The notes under the pieces are model-generated. The model made no database searches. It was not told the origin of the DNA and saw only the letters and a program-made list of their open reading frames with translations. A DNA stretch of 64,000 nt, taken from the NCBI GenBank assembly GCA_963210315.1, contig OY723240.1, positions 1,984,001 to 2,048,000 on the forward strand. Reading direction: 5' to 3'. This document shows, one piece after another, positions 20,519-29,782 of the stretch. Position 1 is the first letter of the stretch, and the number at the start of each line of letters is the position of its first letter. The translations under genes and the position numbers were made by a program. Source of the DNA: Rhynchopus euleeides. Taxonomy: Eukaryota > Euglenozoa > Diplonemea > Diplonemida > Diplonemidae.

Positions 20519-22963
20519 ATGTGGCCTGTCTATGTGACACTCACCGACGATGGAGACAGCCCCGATGATCACATCTGGTGCGACGGGGGCGGGCCACCCC
20601 CCCGCGTAATGGTGAAGGACAACGACCGTCTGCACGCCTTCCAGGTCCACGGCATCGGGGAGGAACAGGTCAAGGCCGCGCTGCTAAACCACACCGAAGC
20701 CTTCCTCGACGGAGACCACAACGGCCTCATTGTCGTCTGCGGAGACTCCCCGCCTGCAGACCTCATCTCCTGCACAGCAGCGGCACTCCTGGGGCGGCTG
20801 AAGCGATGCATCGTCACATCAGCCGCCGCTGCCTCCGACGAGGTGACGGACCTCCTTTCGCAGGGCCTCCCGACATACCCCCGCACCGCACTGCGCGACG
20901 CCCGCCTCCTCCACCGCGCCCTGTGCACGCCATCGTCGCAACCGAAGGCCCTCTCGAGGATCCTCACCCGCCCGCAGTGCACCGTCACCTCCTTCATCGT
21001 CGGGGAGGGTGCATCGTCGCGCAGCTTCTCCGTTGCAAACCTTGCGGACGCAGGGTCCCTCATGAAGGCAGGGCTTGTGCTGCGGAGTATCAAGCGGAGG
21101 GGGCGGGACGGCGTCACCAACAGGTCCGGAAGGGCCACGACCTTCGGCACGCTCCTCCACTCCAGCCTCCACGGGGCAGAGGTGTCGATGATGGTGGTGG
21201 CAGGGCTTTGCTCCTCCGGCAGCACCTCCGCGGCAGTTGGTGCGATGCGCTTCGCCAGCGAGCTGAGCAGGCAGGCGGTGATCGCACCCCGCGAGGTGGA
21301 TGCGGGCACCTCGCTGGAGGAGGCGGTGTCCCGGATGACCGTGGTTCCGGCGGCGGCATCGCCCCCTGCCCTGCGGGCAGGGGGTGATGCGCTCAGCGCC
21401 GCTGATGTCACATCCCATCGGTGTCCCGGCGGCGGGGTGCAGAAGCGTGCGAAGTTCGACCTGACCCCTCAGCATTTCGATGAGGAGTCCGGAGATGGGG
21501 CGGGCGGCACTCCGACCGACAGATCGGAGGAGGATGAGGCATGGGCGGGTATCCTCAGCGCCGCGAGTGAGGACAGCGTGGCGCTTGACCCACCCCCCTC
21601 CCCAATCCACCGCCTTTCCGGCAGGCTGCAGCGCGGCACGGGCGGTGGGGCGAAGCCCCGCCGCACCGCCGCCGCCGCCGCCGCCACCACCACCGGGCCC
21701 AGCCTTCCACCTCACTACCTCACCCGCCGTATCCCTCCCCAGCAGCGCCGGCTGGGGGCCGGGCCCCCCCCTGCGCTGTATGGAGCTGCCGCCGCCGCGA
21801 CGCCTGCCGGGGCTGCCCTCGTCGACACGCCGTCCGCCACCCCGCATGGTGCCTCTGTGGGGAGGGCTGCGGGGGGCCACTCTCAGACCCGCGGGGGGGT
21901 TGGGGGTGTTGGGGGTGGTGGTCCCCCTGAGGGGGAGGTGCTGAAGCTGCTGCCGGAAAGCGGGGTGGCGGAGCAGCTGTCGCAGGAGGTGTCGCTGCTG
22001 CGGGATGAAGGGTCCCGGCGGGACGCGCTGCTGTCGCGGATGCAGGACGCCGCCGTCGAGGTGAAGGAGGAGAACATCGAGGTGGCGCAGCGGATGCGCG
22101 ACACGCAGCACCTCAACACGCGCCTGGGGTACGACCTCCGCAGGTCCCAGGCGGACTACGAAAAGCTCCATGCCGACCACCAGCTCCTCGCGCAGCGCCT
22201 CCAGGAGGAGATGAACCGCAACCGAGCCCTCGAAGATACCCTGCGCACTCTCCGTGAGAAGGACACATCCCGACTCCGCGAAAGCGTTGCGGCGCGCATC
22301 CGCTCCCCAGCGCGCGGGAGGGCAATGCGTGAGCCGGGAGACAGCCATGAGTGTGGCGAGCTGCGGCTCGAGATAGTCGCGTTGAAGCGTGAGAATACTG
22401 GCTTGCGGAGGCGGTTGGCCGGGCAGGACAGCCGCGAGGTGCGTGACAGGCTGGAGCAGCACCAGAGGGTGCTGGAGGTGCTGCACGAGAGGGTGCGGCG
22501 CGGGGAGGAAGAGGTGGGTGCCCTGCAGCATGAAAACCTGGTCCTGGCGGAGCAGGCGAAGGGGTTGCGGAGCGAGGCGCGGCAGGCGCTGGAGTCGCGG
22601 GATAAGATGCTGGAGGCGGTGAGGCACCGGGTTCCGTCGGCGGAGCTGCAGCCGTCGGGCGTGTTTGCCACCGCGTCGCGTTTTTTGATAGCGGCGGCCG
22701 ACGAGCTCAACCTTAGGGTGGCGGCGGTGCAGGCGAAGTATCTCGACACGGCGCCCTCCCCACAGGGAAGAAGGGCGGGGAGCCCGCAGTCGCGCGCGCG
22801 CACCCCGGCACCCGTCATGAGTGCTGCGGATCTGGAGGCGCTGCATGCCACAGGCGAGGCTGCCAGGCTCCTCGATTCGACGCTCCGTGCGCTGCTGTCC
22901 GATGCAGACGAGTCGCCCCCTGCAGATGCCTTTAGCAGGTTGAAGCCGGCAGTGGCGGAGGAG
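20519..22963 (+). CDS. Kinesin-related protein with degenerate motor head, main exon
   Basis: 815 codons from the first ATG after an acceptor (CCCACAG, exon edge 20509). The frame is open to the splice site, so an upstream exon may add N-terminal sequence. Residues 1-250 follow a kinesin motor in order: an FQVHGIGEEQV segment (usual FxFDxVFxxxxxQ), DGDHNGLIVVCGDSPPAD where GYNGxIxAYGQTGSGKT is expected, EVTDLL, an SFSVANLADAGS segment (usual LNLVDLAGS), TLLHSSLHG and AAVGAMRFASEL. The Walker A lysine and threonine are absent, so ATP hydrolysis is unlikely. A low-complexity Pro/Ala/Gly linker follows, then coiled coil at about 473-600 and 611-704. It would act as a non-motile microtubule-associated or scaffold protein. 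The exon ends in phase 0 at GAG then GTATGG and joins 24678. Confidence 0.7.
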
Positions 22964-23251
22964 GTATGGTGGGGGGTGGGGTCAGGGGTTTCGCTAGCAC
23001 CGAAAACCGGTGCTTTGCACCAATTGTTTTTTTTCTGGGGTTTTTTCGGTTTTTCGGAATGTGCAAAGCACCGCCCTTGGGAGCGGTGCTTAGCACCGTT
23101 TTTGTTTTTTTTTTTTCCCCCCGATTTTTTTTGGTGTCACCCAGGGACCGGTGATCTCCTGCTGGTCGGGCTGCGAAACAGCGAAGCCTACTTACGAGCA
23201 TCACAAACCCGAGGGAATCCCGACTGCCCGAGACTGCAATGAACAGATGTT

Positions 23252-23303
23252 CACTACCGTGGCCTCCGGCGGCTGGGGGGCTCCGCCCCCCAGACCCCCC
23301 TGT
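23252..23303 (+). repeat. 52-bp G-rich palindromic repeat, left copy
   Basis: Starts CACTACCGTGGCCTCCGGCG and contains GGGGGGCTCCGCCCCCC. An identical reverse complement lies at 24114-24165; related copies are at about 44530-44578 and 58793-58822. The outer neighbour GAACATC is shared with the 44530 and 58793 copies after orientation, so the repeated unit is larger than 52 bp. Confidence 0.8.
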
Positions 23304-24113
23304 GCCGTGTGCCTGTCTACGAGATCGCCACCACCTTGCGTGGATGCGACGGCAACATGTCGAGAAAGGGGCGTCGTTGGACAAAACGACCCCGAAACCA
23401 TTCGAATCGGGGGTCAGTGGCACCCAGTGCCCGTACACTCGTGTAGGTACACCGATGGTACACCGCGCTGCGGTGAACCATCAGTACACCTACACTACAG
23501 CAAAGAGCGGAACGTGTGTTCGCGTGGTGCGCTCCCGATGGGGTGGGGATTTTTCGGTGCAAATCACCACCGCGGAAAGTTTTTTTTTTCCCCCTCTGAT
23601 TTTCGGTTCGAAGAGCACCGCACCGATATTTTTACCGCCTGACCCCCCCGGTGCTAGCGAAAACCCTGGGTGGGGTGCAGTGGTCGCGCTAAATATTGGG
23701 AAAATCCCTCAAAATTTGGAAATCGGGAGCGAAAAAACGTACCTGAAAAAGGGGCTCGTTTTTGGGCGGGGAAACCGCGTTTCGTTGCATTTCCGAGCCT
23801 CGCCCGGATCGTGGTGGGGTCATTTTGAAAAAATGGGCTTGTTTGAAGACACTCAAATTTTCCGTCCTGGTTGTCTCTACAGCATGTGATCAGTAACACC
23901 TGGGCAAGGGGTCAGGCACCTGCTCGGAAAGCAGGGGCGGGAGTTCCCCACTCAGCTCAACTGCCAACAACGCCACCAAGTAGGCAAACATGCGCCAGCT
24001 TGAGTGCCACCCCTGATACGGCGAGGGTGTAGCCTGTTCAAGACACCGATACCAGCACTGGACGTGGGGACCCCACGAAGCATGTTGTATGTGAAACCTC
24101 GTGCACACGCTAT

Positions 24114-24165
24114 ACAGGGGGGTCTGGGGGGCGGAGCCCCCCAGCCGCCGGAGGCCACGGTAGTG
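24114..24165 (-). repeat. 52-bp G-rich palindromic repeat, right copy
   Basis: Reverse complement of 23252-23303, 810 bp downstream of it in the same intron. Its outer flank (CCGAGCTCG) does not match the other copies. Confidence 0.8.
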
Positions 24166-24677
24166 CCGAGCTCGCAGTGCTGCGCGGGAAGGCAAAAGGG
24201 GTGCTGAGAGTTTCATGCAAAGCGATGCTTGTGGAAGTTTGGGGAACGGCGAAAGTCAGGGCGTGAAGAGCAGCAGCCATCAAGGCCACCCACCCACCCC
24301 CGCCCCGCGGGGCCCATTTTTTTCTCTCCCCGTCTCTGCCTTCTTTTGAATATTTGAGATCCGTGCGAAACGCCATGGGGCCACTTTCATTTTTTTGGTG
24401 CACTTTTTTCATACTGAATTGGGGTACCAAAACTTTTCGAGTTGTGGACAAATCCCTGTTTGCAAGAAAAAAACGTACCTCAAAAAACCGCCGAAAATCC
24501 CGGGAGTAGGGAGTGAAGTTAGCGCGACCACTGGTGGGGTGGTGACAAGAATTTTTTTCTCACACAACAAGAATCGGGCCAGGCTTTGGCGCACCTTTTT
24601 GCGGTTTTCAAAGCCAGGTGTATATATAACTCACAACTCTCACATCACAGAACACACCCCACACCACCCTCCGACAG

Positions 24678-24755
24678 GTCGAACGGCTCACGATGCTCGA
24701 CGCATTGGTGGACAGCGCGAGGGAGCTCCACGACAAGCTCCAGGGCTTTGAGTAG
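24678..24755 (+). CDS. Kinesin-related protein, terminal exon
   Basis: Follows the acceptor CTCCGACAG, is in phase 0 with the exon ending at 22963, and encodes 25 residues (VERLTMLDALVDSAREL...) before TAG at 24753. The heptad pattern continues the coiled coil, which supports the join. Total predicted length is 840 residues plus any upstream exon. Confidence 0.65.
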   Translation, partial: VERLTMLDALVDSARELHDKLQGFE

Positions 24756-25085
24756 AGGCAGCTGCCTTACCTCCCCCCCTCATTCTCACCTATCCAGGAG
24801 TGGCTTGGCAACCCCCAGGCCACCCCACCCCATAACTGGGTAACGGCTGACAACCCACCCCGCACTGCATGACGAGTGGAGGGGAAGAGGGGCCGATCCG
24901 CTCTCCCTCTTCCCCTTTCTCTCTGTGCCTGGCTTTCCTAGCTAGACTTCCCTACACCCTTCTCCTCTTGGGGGGTGTGTCGATAGAGTACCGCATGAAG
25001 GGGGGTCTTCGATGTGTATATGCCGATAGAGGCGTTGAGGAGACTAGGCGCATTTCGCGTGCCGTTGTATTAGATGTGAGATTAG
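24756..25085. other. Intergenic region
   Basis: Probable 3' region of the kinesin-related gene, with CT-rich stretches. No gene is recognised. Confidence 0.5.
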
Positions 25086-25194
25086 GGGGGTCCTCGCTAC
25101 GAGTCACTGTGAGTCACGAGTCGTCAGTTTTCAACCAAACATGGCCGACTTCTCACTTTTTCTCACTCAGTCACACCTGGTGGCGAGGGCCCCC
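25086..25194. mobile_element. 109-bp miniature inverted-repeat element, copy 2
   Basis: Same length and sequence layout as 17645-17753. It is flanked by TAG at 25083-25085 and 25195-25197. The left TIR carries one change (GGGGGTCCTCGCTAC). Confidence 0.85.
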
Positions 25195-25197
25195 TAG

Positions 25198-25613
25198 GCA
25201 AAAGAATAAGAACGGTCGGCCCTCAACCCCCAACCCCCCTCCCCAGGCAGAGGCAGCGATGTTGTGGCGTCTTCGTTTCTTAGATTGGCTGAGATGGGCT
25301 GGCCGTCGCCATTGCTCCTGTCCCACTTCATCGCCATCTTCCGCAGATCGGATGGAAGCGGTAAACAAAACAAGCAAAAATACTTGGAGTTGCGTTCTTT
25401 GTTTGTACGAACGGTGCCTGCTAGTGCATGTGTGCAGATACCGAACGCTGCCACGAGTCTTTTTAGTGCGAAAAGCTAGCTGTTCTTCCAAAGAAAAAGG
25501 GGGTTTCTTCTGCTCTTCGTTCATTTCGACCCCCCATATATCCTTCCCTGCATAGCCACCCTCACATCACCCCCCCTTTTGCAGGCCTACACTATTGCGT
25601 GCTGGCTGGCACG
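25198..25613. other. Upstream region of the secreted glycoprotein gene
   Basis: No gene is recognised. It ends in a strong acceptor-like tract (C-rich run, TTTTGCAG at 25577-25584), so the following ATG exon may be preceded by an intron. Confidence 0.5.
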
Positions 25614-26483
25614 ATGGCTGTTCTGCTGACAGCAGCAGCGCTGGGGTCCCTCCTCAGCAGGCACCCCCGGCACAGCACCAGCGACAGCACATGCAAGAGC
25701 AGCGCGTGCTGCGGCATGGCGGTGTACCCTGTCGGCAATGTGGTGGACGGTTTCAACACGTTCTATTCGGAGATGAAGGTCCCCGGGCTGCCCGAGAATG
25801 TCAGCACAGCTACAACGGACTATCTGTATTTCAACATCTTCTTCGACCCGGGCGTGCCGAATGGGATATACAACCAGTTCGTCCCGCAGCTGATGCTTGG
25901 CGATGTGCTGGACAGCACCTCAGGCCCACCTGTCTACTGGCCAGAGTTCCATATGCACCACACGTGGGTGTTTGGGGCGCAGTACTATATGAGCATCTAC
26001 AACGCGACGAACCAATCCACGGGGCACGCCGCAACCGGGCCCACCTTTGCGTGTGAGGAGGGGGAGATGCTCTTCACGAACTTCCAGCTCGATTCGGACT
26101 TCGTCTGGACGCTCACCATGGGGGTGAAGGGAGATGACACACGCCTCAGCACGCTGCGTGTGGAGAAGCCGTATATGGGCCTGCTCGATGATCGCCCAGG
26201 TGGGAACTCGACTGCTCCCCGGTGGAGCGACGCCCCGCTGAGCACCGTGCATGTCAACAGCTGCTGGGAGATGTACAATGTGCAGGACAGGGAGCACTAC
26301 CCGTCAACGGGGACCTTCTACGACATGTGGGTCGACACGCCGAAGCCGGACAGCATTGCGTGGCAAACCAACTGGACGGAGATTGAGGTGCCGACCTGCC
26401 CCGGGGCACCCCGTTCCTCAATCGGCGAGACGCACAACGGGACGAGGCAGCTTGTGACCTGGAATCTCACCTATGACCAGTGA
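25614..26483 (+). CDS. Secreted N-glycosylated protein, unknown family
   Basis: 289 residues from the ATG at 25614. The start MAVLLTAAALGSLLS is a short hydrophobic signal-like segment. The mature part has seven N-glycosylation sequons (NVS, NAT, NQS, NST, NWT, NGT, NLT), several cysteines, a conserved-looking block WPEFHMHHTWVFGAQYYM and the stretch WTLTMGVKGDDTRLS. It looks like a compact, probably beta-rich extracellular or lumenal domain. The HMHH cluster could bind metal, but I do not recognise the family and infer no activity. An acceptor at 25584 leaves open an upstream exon: the frame is also open back to 25587, so this could be a later exon of a longer gene. The TGA is followed by non-coding sequence. 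Confidence 0.7.
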   Translation: MAVLLTAAALGSLLSRHPRHSTSDSTCKSSACCGMAVYPVGNVVDGFNTFYSEMKVPGLPENVSTATTDYLYFNIFFDPGVPNGIYNQFVPQLMLGDVLDSTSGPPVYWPEFHMHHTWVFGAQYYMSIYNATNQSTGHAATGPTFACEEGEMLFTNFQLDSDFVWTLTMGVKGDDTRLSTLRVEKPYMGLLDDRPGGNSTAPRWSDAPLSTVHVNSCWEMYNVQDREHYPSTGTFYDMWVDTPKPDSIAWQTNWTEIEVPTCPGAPRSSIGETHNGTRQLVTWNLTYDQ

Positions 26484-26948
26484 GGCCGTGTCAGCTCATT
26501 CACCCTGGGAGGGCACACACTGCGGGAGTGGTTGGGGGCGTTGCCTTACCTCCGCTCTCGACAGCCGTACCCCTGGGAGGGGTATGGTTGGGGAACACGG
26601 CAAAATTGTTTGCCCGCACACAATGTGTCCCGACACAACACAGGCCAAACAGCACTGGTGCTCGGGGTTGCAACCTGCAGATCGAGTGAAGGTGATGTTA
26701 TCGTGAGAGCCAACGGCACGTCTCCCCCACCGAGGGGGGGAGATCCGCTGTAGTATACACATGCGGTAGAGTAGCGCAGCACCGCCGCGCCAGGGGGTGG
26801 CTGTGGTTTCCAACGTTTATCCACTTGGCTTTCGCTGTGAGTGGGGGATGACGATTTCCTTCACGGGGTGGTGGAGGTTGATCCCCGCCTGTTATGACTG
26901 GTAGGATGCCCTCACCCCTCCTCCTCCACAGCGCCGCCCCTGCAAGGG
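26484..26948. other. Gene-free region
   Basis: Short overlapping frames without coding character; no repeat family was identified except at the right edge. Confidence 0.5.
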
Positions 26949-27085
26949 ATTTTTTTTACCACAACAGGGAACCTGTCAGTGGCAAAAAGATAGTAGGCAG
27001 CGCTTGGGCAACAAATTCAACCTCCTCATCAGGCTGCGGAGTTGCTTTTGTTTAGCCCGGATTTGGCGCACAAACAACAGCCTTA
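26949..27085. repeat. Dispersed 130-bp repeat, copy 1
   Basis: Nearly identical to 59894-60022 (ACCACAACAGGGAAC, AAAAGATAGTAGGCAGCGCT, CTGCGGAGTTGCTTTTGTTT, GGCGCACAAACAACAGCCTT); a diverged piece is near 13415. Here it abuts a TACGAG-family repeat. Confidence 0.8.
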
Positions 27086-27092
27086 TCTTTTT

Positions 27093-27303
27093 TACGAGTT
27101 GCGAGCGACGAAGTGTCGCGAAATCGCGGAGTAGCGAAGGAATTCGTACGACTGAAGCTTTTGGATTAGCACCTTCATGCCACTTCACAGGGCCTCAACA
27201 CAGCCTTGAGGCAGCAAGTGCGCTCAACAAAAAGTAGTCCGGAACTGTTCTCCCACAGTTGCTGGACAGGGTGTCTATAATACAGCAAAAGGAGTGCGAT
27301 TTT
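27093..27303. repeat. Dispersed TACGAG-family repeat, copy 2
   Basis: Ordered blocks as at 10531-10700: TACGAG, GTCGCGAAATCGCG hairpin half, CGTACGACTGAAG, CACTTCACAGGGCCTCAACA, GGAACTGTTCTCCCACAGTT, GGGTGTCTATA. Confidence 0.75.
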
Positions 27304-27364
27304 GGTGTTGGTTTCCGCGTGACACACACACACACACAGGAGGAGAGAGGGATACACGGGCAGA

Positions 27365-29749
27365 ATGTCACAGGCCGACCTCCACGGGGTCTCCTCCGGT
27401 AACACCGGTCCCCAGGCCGGTGGCCAACAGGCCGCCCCCCTGCCCCCCCTCGAATTTACAGAGCCTCGCAGATACGAGCTCCAGCCCCTCCCCCCCCTCT
27501 ACGGCGCCACCCACGTGCGCGCCATCCTCCAGCACCTCCACTGGGATGCGGTGCTGGACGGATTAGAGGGTGGCGTCGCCGTCCTCGCCGCCGAGCGCCC
27601 CCCCACCCACGGCTCCCCCCCCACATGGACCCTCACGGTCAACGGGAAGGAGGTGGTCCTGACGGACACGCTGCTCCTCGAGGAGCAGAAGCAGCAGGAG
27701 GCGGCCGCGAAGAAAAAGGCCGAGGATGTAGCCCGCCTGAAGCGGCGCTACGATAGCGTCAGCGAGAGGCTCCAGGCGGAGCGCGCCGACGCAGCGAGAG
27801 CGGGAAGGGCCGCGAAGTCGCAGGCCAGTGGCGCCGTAGGACGGACCGGGCGAGGCGGCGGTGCGGCAGCAGCAGCAAAGCAGCACGCCCAGCAGGCGCA
27901 ACAGCGGGTGACCAGGCTCCAGAAGGACCTGGAGAAGATCGCCGGGAGCCTGAGGGAGCTCGGCCACGACCCCGCGCCGACCGCCCCCGACACCGCCGCG
28001 GGTGATGGTGTGGCCTGGCAATCCGAGATGCTGGGTCTGCGCCGCCTACTGCAGGAGCAGGACGCGCGTCGCCAGCAGTTGGAGGAGCAGGTGGGGCAGT
28101 TGCAGCTGGGTCACAACAACCTAGCTGAGCAGGCGTCGCAGCAGGTGTCGCAGCTGCAGGAACTGCTGGGTTCCCAGGCGCAGGAGCACGGGCTGCACGT
28201 GCAGCGTGTGGGGGATCGCCTCGGCCGCCAGGAGCAGCGGCTTGAGGAGCAGGCGACCCTGCTGCAGCGCCTCCAAGAGCGCAAACCCGCCTCCCCCCCC
28301 GCCACCGCCCCCACGCAGGAAGCAGCGCGGGAGCTGAAGGAAGTGAAGGTGCACCTCCGGAGGCAGGAGGGGTCCCTTGCCAAGGTCGCAGAAGCCCAGC
28401 AGTCGCTGGGCGAGGCCGTCCCCCTCCTCCACAAGCGGGTCGGGGTGCTGGAGCAGGGGGCGAAAGGGGCGGCAGCAGGCGCCGACCTGCAGCGGGTGGC
28501 GACCGAGCTCGCCAGCATGGGTAGCCGCCTGGAAGAGCAGGGCCGTGCGCACGCGGCAGAGATGGCTACGGCGCGGAAGGGCTGGGAAGCCAGCCGCAAG
28601 GCCCTCGAAGACGACATGCGGGGCCAGCTTGCGCAGCGGGACGCCCAGATCCGCCAGGCGCAGGTGGAACGGGACGGCCTCGCAGCCGACCTGCACGAAG
28701 CGCGCAAGGCCATGCTAGGCCTGCAGGGAACAGCGGGTCAGCAGGAGCCCCTGTCCCACCTCCAGGCGCTGCAGCTCCAAGCGGAGGTCGACAAGGTCCG
28801 CGCGGACCTCGAGGCCCAGCGCGCGCTGGAGCAGCGACGCCTCGACGCCGCGGTGGCAGAGCTGCGCAAGTCGTGGGAGGCGCAGCAGGGGGAAGCCGTG
28901 GTGTGCGACCTGCGGCTGCAGACGGAACGCCTGGGTGTCGCGGTGAAGGACCTGCGGGCCTCCTGCGAAGCCCAGCGCAAGGAAGCCACGGCCGCCCAGC
29001 AGCTGTCGGCGCAGGCGTCCGTGGAGCAGGGGGCACGCCTCCAGGGCCGGCTGGACGAGGTGTGTGGGGAGCTGCGGGAGGCCTGCGAAGCGCAGATGGT
29101 GCGCCTCCAACAGGCCGGAAGGGAGGAGGGCGAGAAGGTGCAGCGCCAGCTGTCACAGCAGGCCAGCGAGCTCGGACAGAGCTGGCAGGGACTGTTGGAG
29201 GGGGTGCGCGACGCAGAGGAGGGCCGGAAGCGGCAGCATCAGGAGATGCTAAGCACGGTGAAGCGGGAGTTAGGCATCGACACGAGAGGGCGGAGTGGGT
29301 CCAAGGGGGCGAAGGGCAAGGCACCGCCGAAGCCCGCGGCCGGTCCGGCTATGGATGCCCCGCCAGCGCCCCCAGCCGCCGCCACCACCCCTTCCTCCTC
29401 CACCACCACCTCCACCTCCACCTCCACCCCTGCCCCGCCCGGGGACTCACACAGCAAACCAGTGACACCCGTGGCACCCGAGACACCAGCAACAGCGAAC
29501 GCTGCCCCTACCCCTGCGCAGCCAGCAGCAGTGCCGCCGGCAGCACCGGCGCCGCCTGCCCAGCCCGCCCCGCCGGCCCCACCTCTCAGAGACCTAGCGC
29601 CCACGGCGGATGCCGGGGATAAGGCCCCACCGGGTAGGGAGGCGGGAGCCAGCAGGAACGGGAGGGTCAGGCAGGCCTCCATCACGGCGTATCTGAGGCC
29701 CCGCTCCAACCGCCTTACTCCCTACCCGCAGAAGCAAGAGGAGGAGTAG
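27365..29749 (+). CDS. Retrotransposon ORF1, coiled-coil protein with PIP-box-like tail
   Basis: 794 residues from an ATG just after the left AC run. Residues 1-100 form a Pro-rich globular start (TWTLTVNGKEVVLTD). About 106-635 is nearly continuous Gln/Glu/Arg/Ala coiled coil with repeated phrases LRKSWEAQ, LRASCEAQ and LREACEAQ. 640-760 is a disordered Pro/Ala/Thr linker. The tail has QASITAYL (770-777) flanked by Arg, close to a PCNA-interacting box (Qxx[ILM]xx[FY][FY]), with Leu at the last position. A long coiled coil is typical of LINE ORF1 proteins that trimerise and coat RNA; no RRM or CCHC was seen. It stops at TAG 29747-29749, 33 nt before the ORF2 open segment and in the same frame. 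A host coiled-coil gene is less likely given this junction. Confidence 0.7.
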   Translation: MSQADLHGVSSGNTGPQAGGQQAAPLPPLEFTEPRRYELQPLPPLYGATHVRAILQHLHWDAVLDGLEGGVAVLAAERPPTHGSPPTWTLTVNGKEVVLTDTLLLEEQKQQEAAAKKKAEDVARLKRRYDSVSERLQAERADAARAGRAAKSQASGAVGRTGRGGGAAAAAKQHAQQAQQRVTRLQKDLEKIAGSLRELGHDPAPTAPDTAAGDGVAWQSEMLGLRRLLQEQDARRQQLEEQVGQLQLGHNNLAEQASQQVSQLQELLGSQAQEHGLHVQRVGDRLGRQEQRLEEQATLLQRLQERKPASPPATAPTQEAARELKEVKVHLRRQEGSLAKVAEAQQSLGEAVPLLHKRVGVLEQGAKGAAAGADLQRVATELASMGSRLEEQGRAHAAEMATARKGWEASRKALEDDMRGQLAQRDAQIRQAQVERDGLAADLHEARKAMLGLQGTAGQQEPLSHLQALQLQAEVDKVRADLEAQRALEQRRLDAAVAELRKSWEAQQGEAVVCDLRLQTERLGVAVKDLRASCEAQRKEATAAQQLSAQASVEQGARLQGRLDEVCGELREACEAQMVRLQQAGREEGEKVQRQLSQQASELGQSWQGLLEGVRDAEEGRKRQHQEMLSTVKRELGIDTRGRSGSKGAKGKAPPKPAAGPAMDAPPAPPAAATTPSSSTTTSTSTSTPAPPGDSHSKPVTPVAPETPATANAAPTPAQPAAVPPAAPAPPAQPAPPAPPLRDLAPTADAGDKAPPGREAGASRNGRVRQASITAYLRPRSNRLTPYPQKQEEE

Positions 29750-29782
29750 GGGGGCGGGCATCCCGGCCAGCGGGGAGGACCC

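Larger units (their letters stand above)
22964..24677 (+). other. Intron of the kinesin-related gene, with repeat insertions
   Basis: GTATGG at the donor, CCGACAG at the acceptor, 1714 nt. It holds GGTGCTTTGCAC / GTGCAAAGCACC hairpins (22998-23100), a palindrome around 23434-23493 (GTGTAGGTACACCGATGGT and its near complement), and two copies of a 52-bp G-rich palindromic element in opposite orientation (23252-23303 and 24114-24165). Confidence 0.7.

Noticed and set aside
20819..22846. A 675-codon minus-strand frame.
   Set aside because: Antisense shadow of the GC-rich kinesin-related exon; low-complexity Arg/Pro/Leu content.
23252..24165. A CACTA transposon bounded by the 52-bp inverted copies (they start CACTA).
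   Set aside because: No target duplication at the edges, and other family copies are conserved beyond CACTA (GAACATC), so the true end lies elsewhere.
27365..29749. Host coiled-coil (golgin or myosin-tail like) gene.
   Set aside because: It sits within the AC-bounded element and runs in frame into ORF2 across one stop; LINE ORF1 is the simpler reading, though not proven.
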